From Cohnella zeiphila (GTDB lineage: Bacteria > Bacillota > Bacilli > Paenibacillales > Paenibacillaceae), in assembly GCF_014212055.1 (NCBI RefSeq), contig NZ_JACJVO010000045.1, positions 1 to 64,000 of the forward strand: a DNA stretch of 64,000 nucleotides, written 5' to 3'. Position numbers and translations under genes: made by a program. Under the pieces are notes generated by a model. The model had not been told where the DNA came from and made no database searches. It saw only the letters and a list, made by a program, of their open reading frames with translations. Positions 56,212 through 63,749 of this stretch are shown here, piece after piece; the stretch's first letter is position 1, and each line of letters starts with the position of its first letter.

Positions 56212-58281
56212 TTAGCGGGTGAACGCCGCCGGAACGCCGCCGTCGATCGTCAGCATGCAGCCCGTCGTCTTCGCGGCCTTGGAGGAGGCGAAGAACGCCA
56301 CGCCCTCGGCGATGTCCCGCGGATAAATGTTGACGAGCAGCGTCGTGCGCTTGCGGTAGTACTCTTCCAGCTGGTCCGGCTCGATGCCGTAAGCCGCGGC
56401 CCGCTCGTTGCGCCAGTTGCTGTTCCAGATGGCGGAGCCTTGCAGAATGGCGTCCGGCAGAATCGTGTTGACGCGAATGCCGAGCTCGCCGCCTTCCGCC
56501 GCGATGCAGCGGGCCAGATGGGCTTCAAGCGCCTTCGCCGAGCTGTAGGCGGTGACGTTCTTGCCGGCATAGATGGAGTTCTTGGAGCCGATGAACACCA
56601 TGCTGCCGCCGATCGCCTGCGTCTTCATGATCTTGAACGCTTCGCGGGCGACGAGGAAGTAGCCGGTGCCGAGCACGTTCATGTTCAGGTTCCATTCCTT
56701 GAGGGACGTTTCGGTGAACGGGCTGGACGTGGCGAGTCCCGCGTTGTTGACGATGATGTCGACGCCGCCGAAGCTCAGCGCCGTCTGCGCGTACGCGGCC
56801 TGCACCATCTCTTCGTTCGTCACGTCCATCTTCACCGCGATCGCGCGGTTCTCTCCGAACTTGTCGTTGATCTCGGCGGCGACCTTCTCGGCGCCTTCGA
56901 GGTTCAGGTCGGCCAGCACGACATGCGCGCCTTCGGAGACGAGGCGCCGGGCCGTCTCGCTGCCGATGCCGCCGGCGCCGCCCGTAATGAACGCGACCTG
57001 GCGGGAAAATTCCGCTTCCGGCGGAGCGAGCGACAGCTTGTAAAGCTCGAGCGGCCAGTACTCGACGTTATACGATTCGTTCTCGCTGAGAGAGACGAAT
57101 TCCCCGAGGGCGGTCGCGCCGCGCATGACGGCGATCGCGCGATGGTACAGGGCGCCGCTTACCTGGGCGTTGGCCCAGCTCTTGCCGGTGTTGATCATGC
57201 CGACGCCCGGAATGAGGATGACGCGCGGAGCGGCTTCGAACATGACGTCGCCATCGTTCCTGTTGCGCTCGAAGTACGCTTTGTACTGATCTTTATAGGC
57301 GGCGATGCCGTCTTTCAGAATCGCTTTGAGCCCTTCGACGTCGTCCGCGTTCGGCGTCCAGTCGATAAACAGAGGCACGACCTTCGTATGCACGAGGTGG
57401 TCCGGACAAGCGGCGCCGACTTGCGACAGCTTCGCGGATTTCTCGCCGCCGACGAATGCAAGCACGTCATCCTGGTCGTCGAACGTCAGAATCATCTTCT
57501 TCGCGTCGCTGACGGCGCCGCGGACGGTCGGCATCACTTCGGCCGCGATGGCGCGGCGAACTTCCGCGGGCAACGGAGCGTGCCGGACGCCGCCGAACAG
57601 CTTCGCCTCGTCGACGCGGGCTTCAATGAACGCTTCGGCTTCGCTGATGATCTTGATCGTCTGCGCGTACGCTTCCTCCGACGTCTCGCCCCACGTGACC
57701 AGACCGTGCTTTTCCATGAGCACCAGCTCGGCCTTCGGATTGGCCAGTACGCCTTGGGCGATCATCTTCGACAGCGTGAAGCCCGGACGGACATACGGAA
57801 CCCAGACGAACCGGTCGCCGAAAATCTCCTTGGCCAGCTCCTTGCCGTTGTCGGCGCAGCACAGGCTGATGATCGCATCCGGATGGGTATGGTCTACGTG
57901 CTTGAACGGGAGGAACGCATGCAGCAGCGTCTCGATCGAAGCGCGCGGATGCTTGGCGTCGATCATGCAGTTCGCCAGATAGGCGACCATATCTTCGTCG
58001 GACATGGATTCGCGCTCGAACAGCGGCCGGATGTCGTCCATGCGCAGCCCCGTGAAGTTGCCCGCCTTCATCGTGGCCAGGTCGGAGCCGCTGCCCTTCA
58101 CGTACATTACTTCGACGTCGCGTCCGCGAAAATCCTGAATGACCGTCTTGCTCGACGTATTGCCGCCGCCCCAGTTGCAGACGCGCCGATCCGCGCCGAT
58201 CAGGTTCGAGCGGTAGACGAGCTGATCGAGCCCATCATGCAGCTGCGATGCCTTCGCCGAATCCCACAAGCTTTGTACCAT
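56212..58281 (-). CDS. rhaEW: Bifunctional rhamnulose-1-phosphate aldolase / lactaldehyde dehydrogenase
   Basis: A 689-residue fusion. The N-terminal class II aldolase/epimerase domain (about 1-410) has NWGGGNTSSK, VKGSGSDLATM and HVDHTHPDAI with the metal-site His residues. The C-terminal short-chain dehydrogenase (about 430-689) has TGGAGGIGSE for NAD binding, NNAG, and the Ser/Tyr/Lys site with YSSAKALEAH. It splits rhamnulose-1-phosphate and oxidises the lactaldehyde, as in B. subtilis YuxG. First gene of the operon; the ATG at 58281 follows GGAGG. Confidence 0.93.
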   Translation of the reverse strand: MVQSLWDSAKASQLHDGLDQLVYRSNLIGADRRVCNWGGGNTSSKTVIQDFRGRDVEVMYVKGSGSDLATMKAGNFTGLRMDDIRPLFERESMSDEDMVAYLANCMIDAKHPRASIETLLHAFLPFKHVDHTHPDAIISLCCADNGKELAKEIFGDRFVWVPYVRPGFTLSKMIAQGVLANPKAELVLMEKHGLVTWGETSEEAYAQTIKIISEAEAFIEARVDEAKLFGGVRHAPLPAEVRRAIAAEVMPTVRGAVSDAKKMILTFDDQDDVLAFVGGEKSAKLSQVGAACPDHLVHTKVVPLFIDWTPNADDVEGLKAILKDGIAAYKDQYKAYFERNRNDGDVMFEAAPRVILIPGVGMINTGKSWANAQVSGALYHRAIAVMRGATALGEFVSLSENESYNVEYWPLELYKLSLAPPEAEFSRQVAFITGGAGGIGSETARRLVSEGAHVVLADLNLEGAEKVAAEINDKFGENRAIAVKMDVTNEEMVQAAYAQTALSFGGVDIIVNNAGLATSSPFTETSLKEWNLNMNVLGTGYFLVAREAFKIMKTQAIGGSMVFIGSKNSIYAGKNVTAYSSAKALEAHLARCIAAEGGELGIRVNTILPDAILQGSAIWNSNWRNERAAAYGIEPDQLEEYYRKRTTLLVNIYPRDIAEGVAFFASSKAAKTTGCMLTIDGGVPAAFTR

Positions 58282-58334
58282 GGATGAAAACCTCCGGATG
58301 ATTGGTTTTTGTTTTGAATAGTGCATTTACGGGC

Positions 58335-58387
58335 ATTATAGCATTTTTGTTTGTGTTTGAATATCGAAAATCAAACAAAAACAAAGA
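58335..58387 (-). promoter_or_regulatory. rhaEW promoter with probable RhaR operator
   Basis: On the minus strand a perfect TATAAT (58340-58335) is preceded by a weak -35. Upstream lies an extended dyad: GTTTGA and TCAAAC separated by 10 nt, flanked by TTTTTGTTTG and CAAACAAAAA. DeoR-family repressors often bind such TTTG/CAAA repeats. Confidence 0.6.
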
Positions 58388-58508
58388 TTTATTTTCGGTA
58401 CTATTCATTTTTGTCCCCAACATATAATCGGTTTTGAAGGCAGGATTGCGACAGCGGTGCCACCAAGAACGGCGGCAAGCGGAAGCCAGACGATGGGAGG
58501 TGTGCCAA

Positions 58509-58751
58509 ATGGCGAGAACTTATTTCAAGTCATCCGTAAAGGGCGCAATCATGGGAGCTTCGATGACCGGCGGATGGCTGCTTGCGGATCTGCTGCTTCC
58601 CGAACCTTGGGGAGACGTGGTCCTGTTCGCGGCCATGGCAGTAGTGAATATAGGAATCGGGTGGAAGCTCGGCAAGATGTTCGATCAGCAAGAGGGGAAA
58701 GAATCCTCCGAAGCCGTCGAAGCAAAGAGCGCGGCCAATCTCGAATCGTAA
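58509..58751 (+). CDS. Small two-helix membrane protein, uncharacterised
   Basis: An 80-residue protein with two hydrophobic helices (about 10-30 and 35-55) joined by LPEPWGD, then an acidic, Gln/Glu/Ser-rich tail. I do not recognise the family. The start is the ATG at 58509 with GGGAGGTG upstream; an open extension upstream has no signal. It lies between the rhamnose promoter and the pqq operon, converging on pqqE with a shared terminator. Confidence 0.75.
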   Translation: MARTYFKSSVKGAIMGASMTGGWLLADLLLPEPWGDVVLFAAMAVVNIGIGWKLGKMFDQQEGKESSEAVEAKSAANLES

Positions 58752-58757
58752 GGACAT

Positions 58758-58792
58758 CAAAAAGAGCCGGCGATCGCTTGCCGGCTCCTTTG
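58758..58792. terminator. Bidirectional terminator between the small membrane gene and pqqE
   Basis: AAAGAGCCGGC and GCCGGCTCCTTT form a stem around an 8-nt loop with A/T runs on both sides; it serves the converging genes ending at 58751 and 58797. Confidence 0.9.
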
Positions 58793-58796
58793 CTTT

Positions 58797-59882
58797 TTAT
58801 TTACCGCGATAGGAATAGGATGGCCGTTGCAGGGGATCGAATTCGGATTCCGACGGCAGCGCCTCGGTGACCAGGCGGTGATGAGGCGACCGCGCGCATA
58901 CGGGATCCGCCCGGCTCGGGTCGCCCGTCAAGAGATAAGCTTGACAACGGCATCCCCCGAAGTCCCGAAAGCGGTGCTCGCAATTCCGGCACGGCTCCGC
59001 CATCCAGTCAAAGCCGCGATACGCGTTAAAAGAAGCGGACTCCTCCCAGATCCACTTCAGACGCCTCTCTTTAACGGATTCGAATTTCATGCTTTTGATG
59101 CCCGATGCCGCCGTGCAGGGCAGCACCGTTCCGTCCGGCGTTACCGTCAGCGACAGGTTTCCCCACCCTCCCATGCACGGCTTGGGATAATCCTCATAAT
59201 AATCGGGGATGACCCATATCAGTTCGATCCGATGGCCGAAACGTTCCTTCGCGCGAGCGAAAGCCGCTTCGGCGGCGATAAGCTGATCTCTTGTCGGCAG
59301 CAGCTGCCGGCGGTTCAATAAAGCCCATCCGTAGTATTGGGCGTTGGCAAGCTCCAGCCGATCCGCTCCCCATGATGCGCAAAGCTCGATCAAGTCCTCC
59401 ACCAAATGGATATTTTGCCGATGCAGAACGGCGTTCATATGTAGCGGAAGTCCCGCGGCCCGTATCCACTTGGCGGCTCTTTCCTTGTGCTCGTGAGCCT
59501 TCGTGCCCGCGATCGTATCCGCAAGACCGGCCTCCGGGGCTTGAACGCTCAATTGAACGCTGTCGATTCCCGAACGCGCAAGCTGCCGAATCCGCCGTTC
59601 CGTCATGCCGACGCCGCTCGTAATTAAATTAAGGAACAGGCCCGATTCCCTGGCGTGAACGACCAGCTCGTTCAGGTCCGGTCTGAGCAGGGGCTCTCCT
59701 CCGGTAAGATGAACCTGCACGATGCCCATATCGCCGGCTTGTTCGAAAACGTCGATCCACTCTTGAGCGGTCAGCTCGCTTTCTCTTTTTTGCAGTTCGA
59801 GCGGATTCGAGCAGTAGACGCAATGCAGGGGACATCGATGCGTAAGCTCCGCCGTCATCGCATAGGGGATGCTTACGGACAT
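58797..59882 (-). CDS. pqqE: PqqA peptide cyclase PqqE (radical SAM)
   Basis: A 361-residue radical SAM enzyme with a SPASM-type C-terminus. The CxxxCxxC cluster motif is CPLHCVYC (Cys17, 21, 24); GGEPLLR follows near residue 63. The C-terminal region has PCTAASG, EPCRNCEHRF, GGCRCQA and DPVCARSP cysteines for two auxiliary clusters, in the PqqE pattern. It joins the Glu and Tyr side chains of PqqA in the first step of PQQ synthesis. The start was set at the ATG at 59882, after GGGTGGG, overlapping the pqqD end by 10 nt. Confidence 0.95.
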   Translation of the reverse strand: MSVSIPYAMTAELTHRCPLHCVYCSNPLELQKRESELTAQEWIDVFEQAGDMGIVQVHLTGGEPLLRPDLNELVVHARESGLFLNLITSGVGMTERRIRQLARSGIDSVQLSVQAPEAGLADTIAGTKAHEHKERAAKWIRAAGLPLHMNAVLHRQNIHLVEDLIELCASWGADRLELANAQYYGWALLNRRQLLPTRDQLIAAEAAFARAKERFGHRIELIWVIPDYYEDYPKPCMGGWGNLSLTVTPDGTVLPCTAASGIKSMKFESVKERRLKWIWEESASFNAYRGFDWMAEPCRNCEHRFRDFGGCRCQAYLLTGDPSRADPVCARSPHHRLVTEALPSESEFDPLQRPSYSYRGK

Positions 59883-60148
59883 ATTTCCACCCACCCTCTG
59901 CCGATCGCCTCTGTCAGAAAAGCGAGAATATCCGGCTGCAGGTTCGTCTGATTGTACTTCGTCTCCAAATCTTCGATCATCCGGGCAACCGTCCGCTCGC
60001 CGTCGCACAGCCATAGAATCGCCCCGGCCGTCGGATTCAGCCGTACGACCCGTTCCGGCAGCAGCAGCATGTCGGTTTGCCTGGCTTTATCGAACTTCAT
60101 CCGAGCCGGGGCGCGAATCCGAATCCGCTCCGTCAGCTCCCACTTCAT
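59873..60148 (-). CDS. pqqD: PQQ biosynthesis peptide chaperone PqqD
   Basis: A 91-residue RiPP recognition element. ARMKFDKARQTDMLLLPERVVRLNPTAGAILWLCDG is the usual PqqD core with the winged-helix-like fold that binds PqqA and presents it to PqqE. The ATG at 60148 overlaps the pqqC stop (ATGA). Length and composition are normal for the family. Confidence 0.93.
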   Translation of the reverse strand: MKWELTERIRIRAPARMKFDKARQTDMLLLPERVVRLNPTAGAILWLCDGERTVARMIEDLETKYNQTNLQPDILAFLTEAIGRGWVEICP

Positions 60149-60855
60149 CGCGATTTCTCCGTGTCGGGGTAAGCCAAGCTTAACGCATCGAGAAGCGACC
60201 ACAGCACCTCGCATTTGAATTGAAGGGCGGCGATGCACCGGTCCTGGTCCCTGCGGTTCTCGCATTCCCGCAGGACGAGCTCCAGCCCGTGATCCGCGTC
60301 GCGCGGCGCCTGGTGCAGCCTGGCTCGGAAATACTCCAATCCATCCGGCTGAATCCACGGATACAGCTGCTCGAAGACGGCCATTCGCTGGGAGATGAGA
60401 CCCGGCGCGAACAATTCCGTCAAGGAAGAGGCGACGGCTTCCAGCCACGGCCGGTTGCGGCAGAAGTTCACGTAGGCATCGACCGCGAAGCGAACGGCCG
60501 GAAGCACATGTCGCTCATCCAGCATTTCTTCCCGGGGAATCCCGACGGCTTCGCCCAGTCGAATCCAGGCCTCGATCCCCCCCTCGTTCCCGGTTGTCCC
60601 GTCGTGGTCCACGATGCGTTGAATCCATCTGCGGCGCTCCTCCCGGGTCGGGAGCTTGGATAGGATGATCGCGTCTTTGACGGGAATGTTTTTTTGATAG
60701 TAGAACCGGTTGGCCACCCAGGCCCGAACCTGCTCCTGACTTAGCTTTCCCTCGTGCATACGGACGTGATAGGGATGCTTGTCGTGATAGCGCCGCTCCC
60801 CCACCTGCCGCAGCCTTGCCGTCAATTCTTCATTCGATAGCAAATTCACGTTCAA
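60145..60855 (-). CDS. pqqC: Pyrroloquinoline-quinone synthase PqqC
   Basis: A 236-residue all-helical oxidase that performs the last, cofactor-free eight-electron oxidation and ring closure. YHDKHPYHVRMHEGKLSQEQVRAWVANRFYYQKNIPVKDA and HDGTTGNEGGIEAW contain the conserved His, Arg, Tyr and Lys residues of PqqC. Slightly shorter than the 251-residue Klebsiella enzyme. The ATG at 60855 overlaps the end of pqqB. Confidence 0.95.
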   Translation of the reverse strand: MNVNLLSNEELTARLRQVGERRYHDKHPYHVRMHEGKLSQEQVRAWVANRFYYQKNIPVKDAIILSKLPTREERRRWIQRIVDHDGTTGNEGGIEAWIRLGEAVGIPREEMLDERHVLPAVRFAVDAYVNFCRNRPWLEAVASSLTELFAPGLISQRMAVFEQLYPWIQPDGLEYFRARLHQAPRDADHGLELVLRECENRRDQDRCIAALQFKCEVLWSLLDALSLAYPDTEKSR

Positions 60856-61766
60856 ACCTCCAATTCCAACCCGTCGTCACCGACCTCGATTCCCAGTTCC
60901 CGGAGGATGCGGTGTTCCCGGGACCCTTCGTCCAGAATCGGGTTGGTGTTATTGATGTGAATGTAAATTTTCCGGTACGCCGACAGTCTCGCGAACCGCT
61001 CCAGGCTGCCGTTCGGACCGGCAATGGGAATATGCCCCATATCGGATGCGGCCAATGCGGAGATCCCCAGACCTCTCAGCTCATCCGAATGCCAGAACGT
61101 TCCGTCCAGGAAAATGCAATCGGCATTCTCCAGCTGTTGTTCCAGCTCCTCCGTCCATTCTTCTACCCCGGGGGCGTATACGACCGTACCGCCTGTGCGC
61201 CGGTCCACGATCCGGTAACCGATCACCCAGGGAGATCGCGCCGAACTCTCCATTTCCCGGACGGACGCGTACCTGGGAGGCTTGCAGCCCAAGAAGAACG
61301 GATCGATGGTTACTCTTCCCCCAAATAGTGGAAACGATTCATTCGGCCTCGCCATCGACCAGCGATACTTGGCATAGGGCTCAAGGATTTGACGAATCGG
61401 AAAATGCTCTTGAAGAGCCTGGAGCACGGGAGGCGCGGCATATACTTCGATTTCGGCGGATTCCCTTATATGAAGCAATCCGATCGTGTGGTCCAGCTCG
61501 GCATCCGTAAGCAGCACGCCCGCCAGCGGGGTATGGCGCATCGCCGGGCCCGGCCGCAGTCCGGCATGGGATTCGATCTGCGCGAGTATATCGGGGGTCG
61601 CATTCAACAGGTACCAGCTTCTGCCGTCATCGCTAAGGGCGAGGCAACTATGCATCCGGGCGCGAAACAATCGGCGCTTCGCGCGTACGCGGCGGCAGTT
61701 GGAGCAGCCGCAGTTCCATTGCGGATAACCGCCTCCCGCCGCCGATCCGAGCACCTTCAAGAACAT
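60852..61766 (-). CDS. pqqB: PQQ biosynthesis protein PqqB (metallo-hydrolase fold)
   Basis: A 304-residue protein of the metallo-beta-lactamase fold. The opening LGSAAGGGYPQWNCGCSNC contains the PqqB structural zinc cysteines; LTDAELDHTIGLLHIRES carries the altered active-site motif, and LDGTFWHSDEL and HINNTNPIL follow. It is an iron-dependent hydroxylase of the crosslinked Glu-Tyr intermediate. It starts about 50 nt after pqqA. Confidence 0.95.
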   Translation of the reverse strand: MFLKVLGSAAGGGYPQWNCGCSNCRRVRAKRRLFRARMHSCLALSDDGRSWYLLNATPDILAQIESHAGLRPGPAMRHTPLAGVLLTDAELDHTIGLLHIRESAEIEVYAAPPVLQALQEHFPIRQILEPYAKYRWSMARPNESFPLFGGRVTIDPFFLGCKPPRYASVREMESSARSPWVIGYRIVDRRTGGTVVYAPGVEEWTEELEQQLENADCIFLDGTFWHSDELRGLGISALAASDMGHIPIAGPNGSLERFARLSAYRKIYIHINNTNPILDEGSREHRILRELGIEVGDDGLELEV

Positions 61767-61817
61767 GATCTTCCCCCCAAAAAATAGATGCCGGATCGCT
61801 CCGGCATTGTGCTTGCT

Positions 61818-61889
61818 TTACTTCTGATAGGCATAGGCCGTCACTTCGGCGCAAACCTCGATCACCTCAAAATCGGGCTTCACCCACAT
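61818..61889 (-). CDS. pqqA: PQQ precursor peptide PqqA (23 residues)
   Basis: The peptide opens MWVKPDFEVIEV and ends AEVTAYAYQK. Glu15 and Tyr19, three residues apart in EVTAY, are exactly where known PqqA peptides hold the crosslinked pair, and the MWxKPxF start is conserved. Cys13 is unusual. GGGGGTGAG precedes the ATG at 61889. It is too short for routine gene finders and heads the pqqABCDE operon. Confidence 0.95.
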   Translation of the reverse strand: MWVKPDFEVIEVCAEVTAYAYQK

Positions 61890-62034
61890 GCTCTCACCCC
61901 CTAGAGGACGCGTTTTTATATGCTTATGTCGGTTTTCACTCGTCCTATAACAACGAACGAACTGCATAAGACCGCAAGCGGCGTGACAACTTAAGACAAG
62001 GATTAAAGTCATATACAAAAAGGAAGGTACGGTC

Positions 62035-62589
62035 ATGAAAGGACAAATCAAAAGCGGATTGCTCGCCGCAGGCTTGCTGTCTTTGATGCTGACGGTTCCG
62101 GCCCATCCCCATGCTTCGGCGGCGGACGGCGGCAATGGCGGACGGGGAACCGGCATGGGATCCGCAACGGGAACCGTGCACACGCACAGCGTACACGGGA
62201 CGGGCACGGGAATGGGCGCGAAGCCGAATTATGACGTAAGCGTCTATGGGACGGCCACGGGAACCCAATATTGGAATTCGAATTACTCGGACAGACAGAC
62301 TCCTCAAACGGGCTACCGCACATATTCGACAACGAATGCCACGGACGGGGTTCGCGTCGGCGGGCTTAATGTGGACGGGGTTCATGTGGATGGAGTTAAC
62401 GTGGGCGGCGTTCGCACAGACGGGGTTCGTACGGACGGAGTTCGCGCGAACGCGGTTCGCGGGGACGGCCGGGTATACGCAGCGTCGACCACCGCGAACC
62501 GAGGCAGCAATTGGGGCTGGCTCGGTCTGCTTGGCTTGATTGGGCTCGCGGGCATGCGGGGCCGGAATCCGGAACGCGACAAAAGATAA
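62035..62589 (+). CDS. Secreted WGxxGxxG-tailed protein with pentapeptide-like repeats
   Basis: A 184-residue exported protein of unknown function. A signal peptide (1-29) ends at HASA. The mature part is Gly/Thr-rich, then about eight 5-residue repeats of the form GVxxD/G (about 105-145). The C-terminus is WGWLGLLGLIGLAGM followed by basic residues, a WGxxGxxG-type anchor segment found in Paenibacillus relatives. The ATG at 62035 follows AGGAAGG. Divergent from pqqA across 145 bp; a shared regulatory region is possible but unproven. Confidence 0.8.
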   Translation: MKGQIKSGLLAAGLLSLMLTVPAHPHASAADGGNGGRGTGMGSATGTVHTHSVHGTGTGMGAKPNYDVSVYGTATGTQYWNSNYSDRQTPQTGYRTYSTTNATDGVRVGGLNVDGVHVDGVNVGGVRTDGVRTDGVRANAVRGDGRVYAASTTANRGSNWGWLGLLGLIGLAGMRGRNPERDKR

Positions 62590-62611
62590 GGCATGGGAAA
62601 CCGAAGACGAT

Positions 62612-62652
62612 GAAAAGGCGGTGCAAGGATCATTCCTTAGCGCCGCCTTTTC
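62612..62652. terminator. Intrinsic terminator after the WGxxGxxG gene
   Basis: GAAAAGGCGG and CCGCCTTTTC form the outer stem, and AAGGA/TCCTT the inner one; T- and A-runs flank both sides. Confidence 0.88.
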
Positions 62653-62654
62653 AC

Positions 62655-62892
62655 ATTTGTTCCTGTAAAAGGAATAGATCGCTTCAATCACGCGGGAGAC
62701 GTCGGCTTCTTCCATTCCCGAATGCGTGCACGAGGTCGTCAGCAGCACCCGCAAGGCGCGGAAGCCGTTCTTCGCGTATAGGTTCTGGGCGGCGATGTTC
62801 TTGCCCTGCGTGGCGACGGTCAGACGAGGCGCATCTTCCTCGCAGAGCGCACGCGCGAGTCCGCTCAACAGCTCGCGACTTTCGTACAGAAG
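62655..62892 (-). pseudogene. Fusion scar: GNAT fragment joined to a DegT-type aminotransferase C-terminus
   Basis: After a TAG at 62895 the frame reads LLYESRELLSGLARAL and LTVATQGKNIAAQNLYAKNGF, which is the middle and end of a GNAT acetyltransferase (WecD-like). It then runs into HSGMEEADVSRVIEAIYSFY, which looks like the C-terminus of a DegT/DnrJ/EryC1 sugar aminotransferase. No start or ribosome binding site is present. This suggests a deletion joining two neighbouring nucleotide-sugar genes. Confidence 0.6.
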
Positions 62893-62921
62893 CTAGAACG
62901 TGTCGCGATCCCCCGGTTCCT

Positions 62922-63749
62922 TCATCCTTCGCCCTCCTCCCTTGGGTGTTCGGCCAGCCATTCCAGCGCGTAATCGACGCAATCCCGCACCCGGAACAGC
63001 CTGCAATCCGCCACGCCGACCCGGCCGAAGGCGACGTCCCGCTTCCGCTCGCGCTCGAAATCCTCTCCGATGTCCTCGAACCGGTCGGTGTCGAATTCGA
63101 TCTCCGGATAGCTCTTCCAGAGGCGCTTCCCGTTCTCGATGACCGGCGCTCCTTCCCAAGTGACGGGAGGGTTCGGCTGCCGGCTCTCGGCCAGGTGGAA
63201 CGAAGTATTGCTGTCATATCCGACGCCGAGCAGCAGCACGGATGCGTCCAGATCGTAGAGCCGCGCCAACGGCGACTGCTCGCCGAGGCCGTAGGCGAGC
63301 GAGTGGTTCCGCGTGACGAAGTCCGCTTCCCTCCCCCGCGCCGCGAACGAAAGAGCGGGATGACTGCTCCGGCGTACGCCCGGGAACGCGCGGAAGCATT
63401 CCGGAATCGCGCCCATGCCGCGGGTCGGCGTTATTTGCGGATCGAACGCCGGCATCGTCTCGCGGATCGTCTCCCACCATGCTTGCGGCACCGGCGGCAG
63501 CGCCCACTTGGCGGGCTCCGAGTAGTCGCCGGAATGCGTCGGCATGACGAGCGATCCCGCTTCGCCGAGCAGCTCTACGAGTGCCTGAACGACCGCGACC
63601 GGCCCTCCGCACACCCAGCCGATCCGGCTGAGCGAGCTATGGACGAGCAGCGACTGTCCTTCCTTCACGCCGAGGGCGCGAAAATCCCGGATCAAGCTTT
63701 CCTTCGTGACGATGTCCGAGCTGCGCAAAATCGCCCTTTGCTCGTTCAA
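62922..63749 (-). CDS. AAC(3)/YokD-family aminoglycoside N-acetyltransferase-like protein
   Basis: A 275-residue protein. LLVHSSLSRIGWVCGGPVAVVQAL and LVMPTHSGDYSEP are typical of the antibiotic N-acetyltransferase (AAC(3)) fold; SSHPALSFAARG and NHSLAYGLGEQSPLARLYDLDA hold the active-site His and Glu residues. Related chromosomal proteins (YokD) often have no known drug resistance, so the substrate is uncertain. The ATG at 63749 overlaps the preceding cyclase stop (ATGA). Confidence 0.88.
   Translation of the reverse strand: MNEQRAILRSSDIVTKESLIRDFRALGVKEGQSLLVHSSLSRIGWVCGGPVAVVQALVELLGEAGSLVMPTHSGDYSEPAKWALPPVPQAWWETIRETMPAFDPQITPTRGMGAIPECFRAFPGVRRSSHPALSFAARGREADFVTRNHSLAYGLGEQSPLARLYDLDASVLLLGVGYDSNTSFHLAESRQPNPPVTWEGAPVIENGKRLWKSYPEIEFDTDRFEDIGEDFERERKRDVAFGRVGVADCRLFRVRDCVDYALEWLAEHPREEGEG

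Noticed and set aside
61945..62868. 307-codon minus-strand frame opposite the WGxxGxxG gene
   Set aside because: Only its first 80 or so codons (the GNAT/DegT scar) look protein-like; the rest mirrors the repeats of the plus-strand gene and passes through a terminator.
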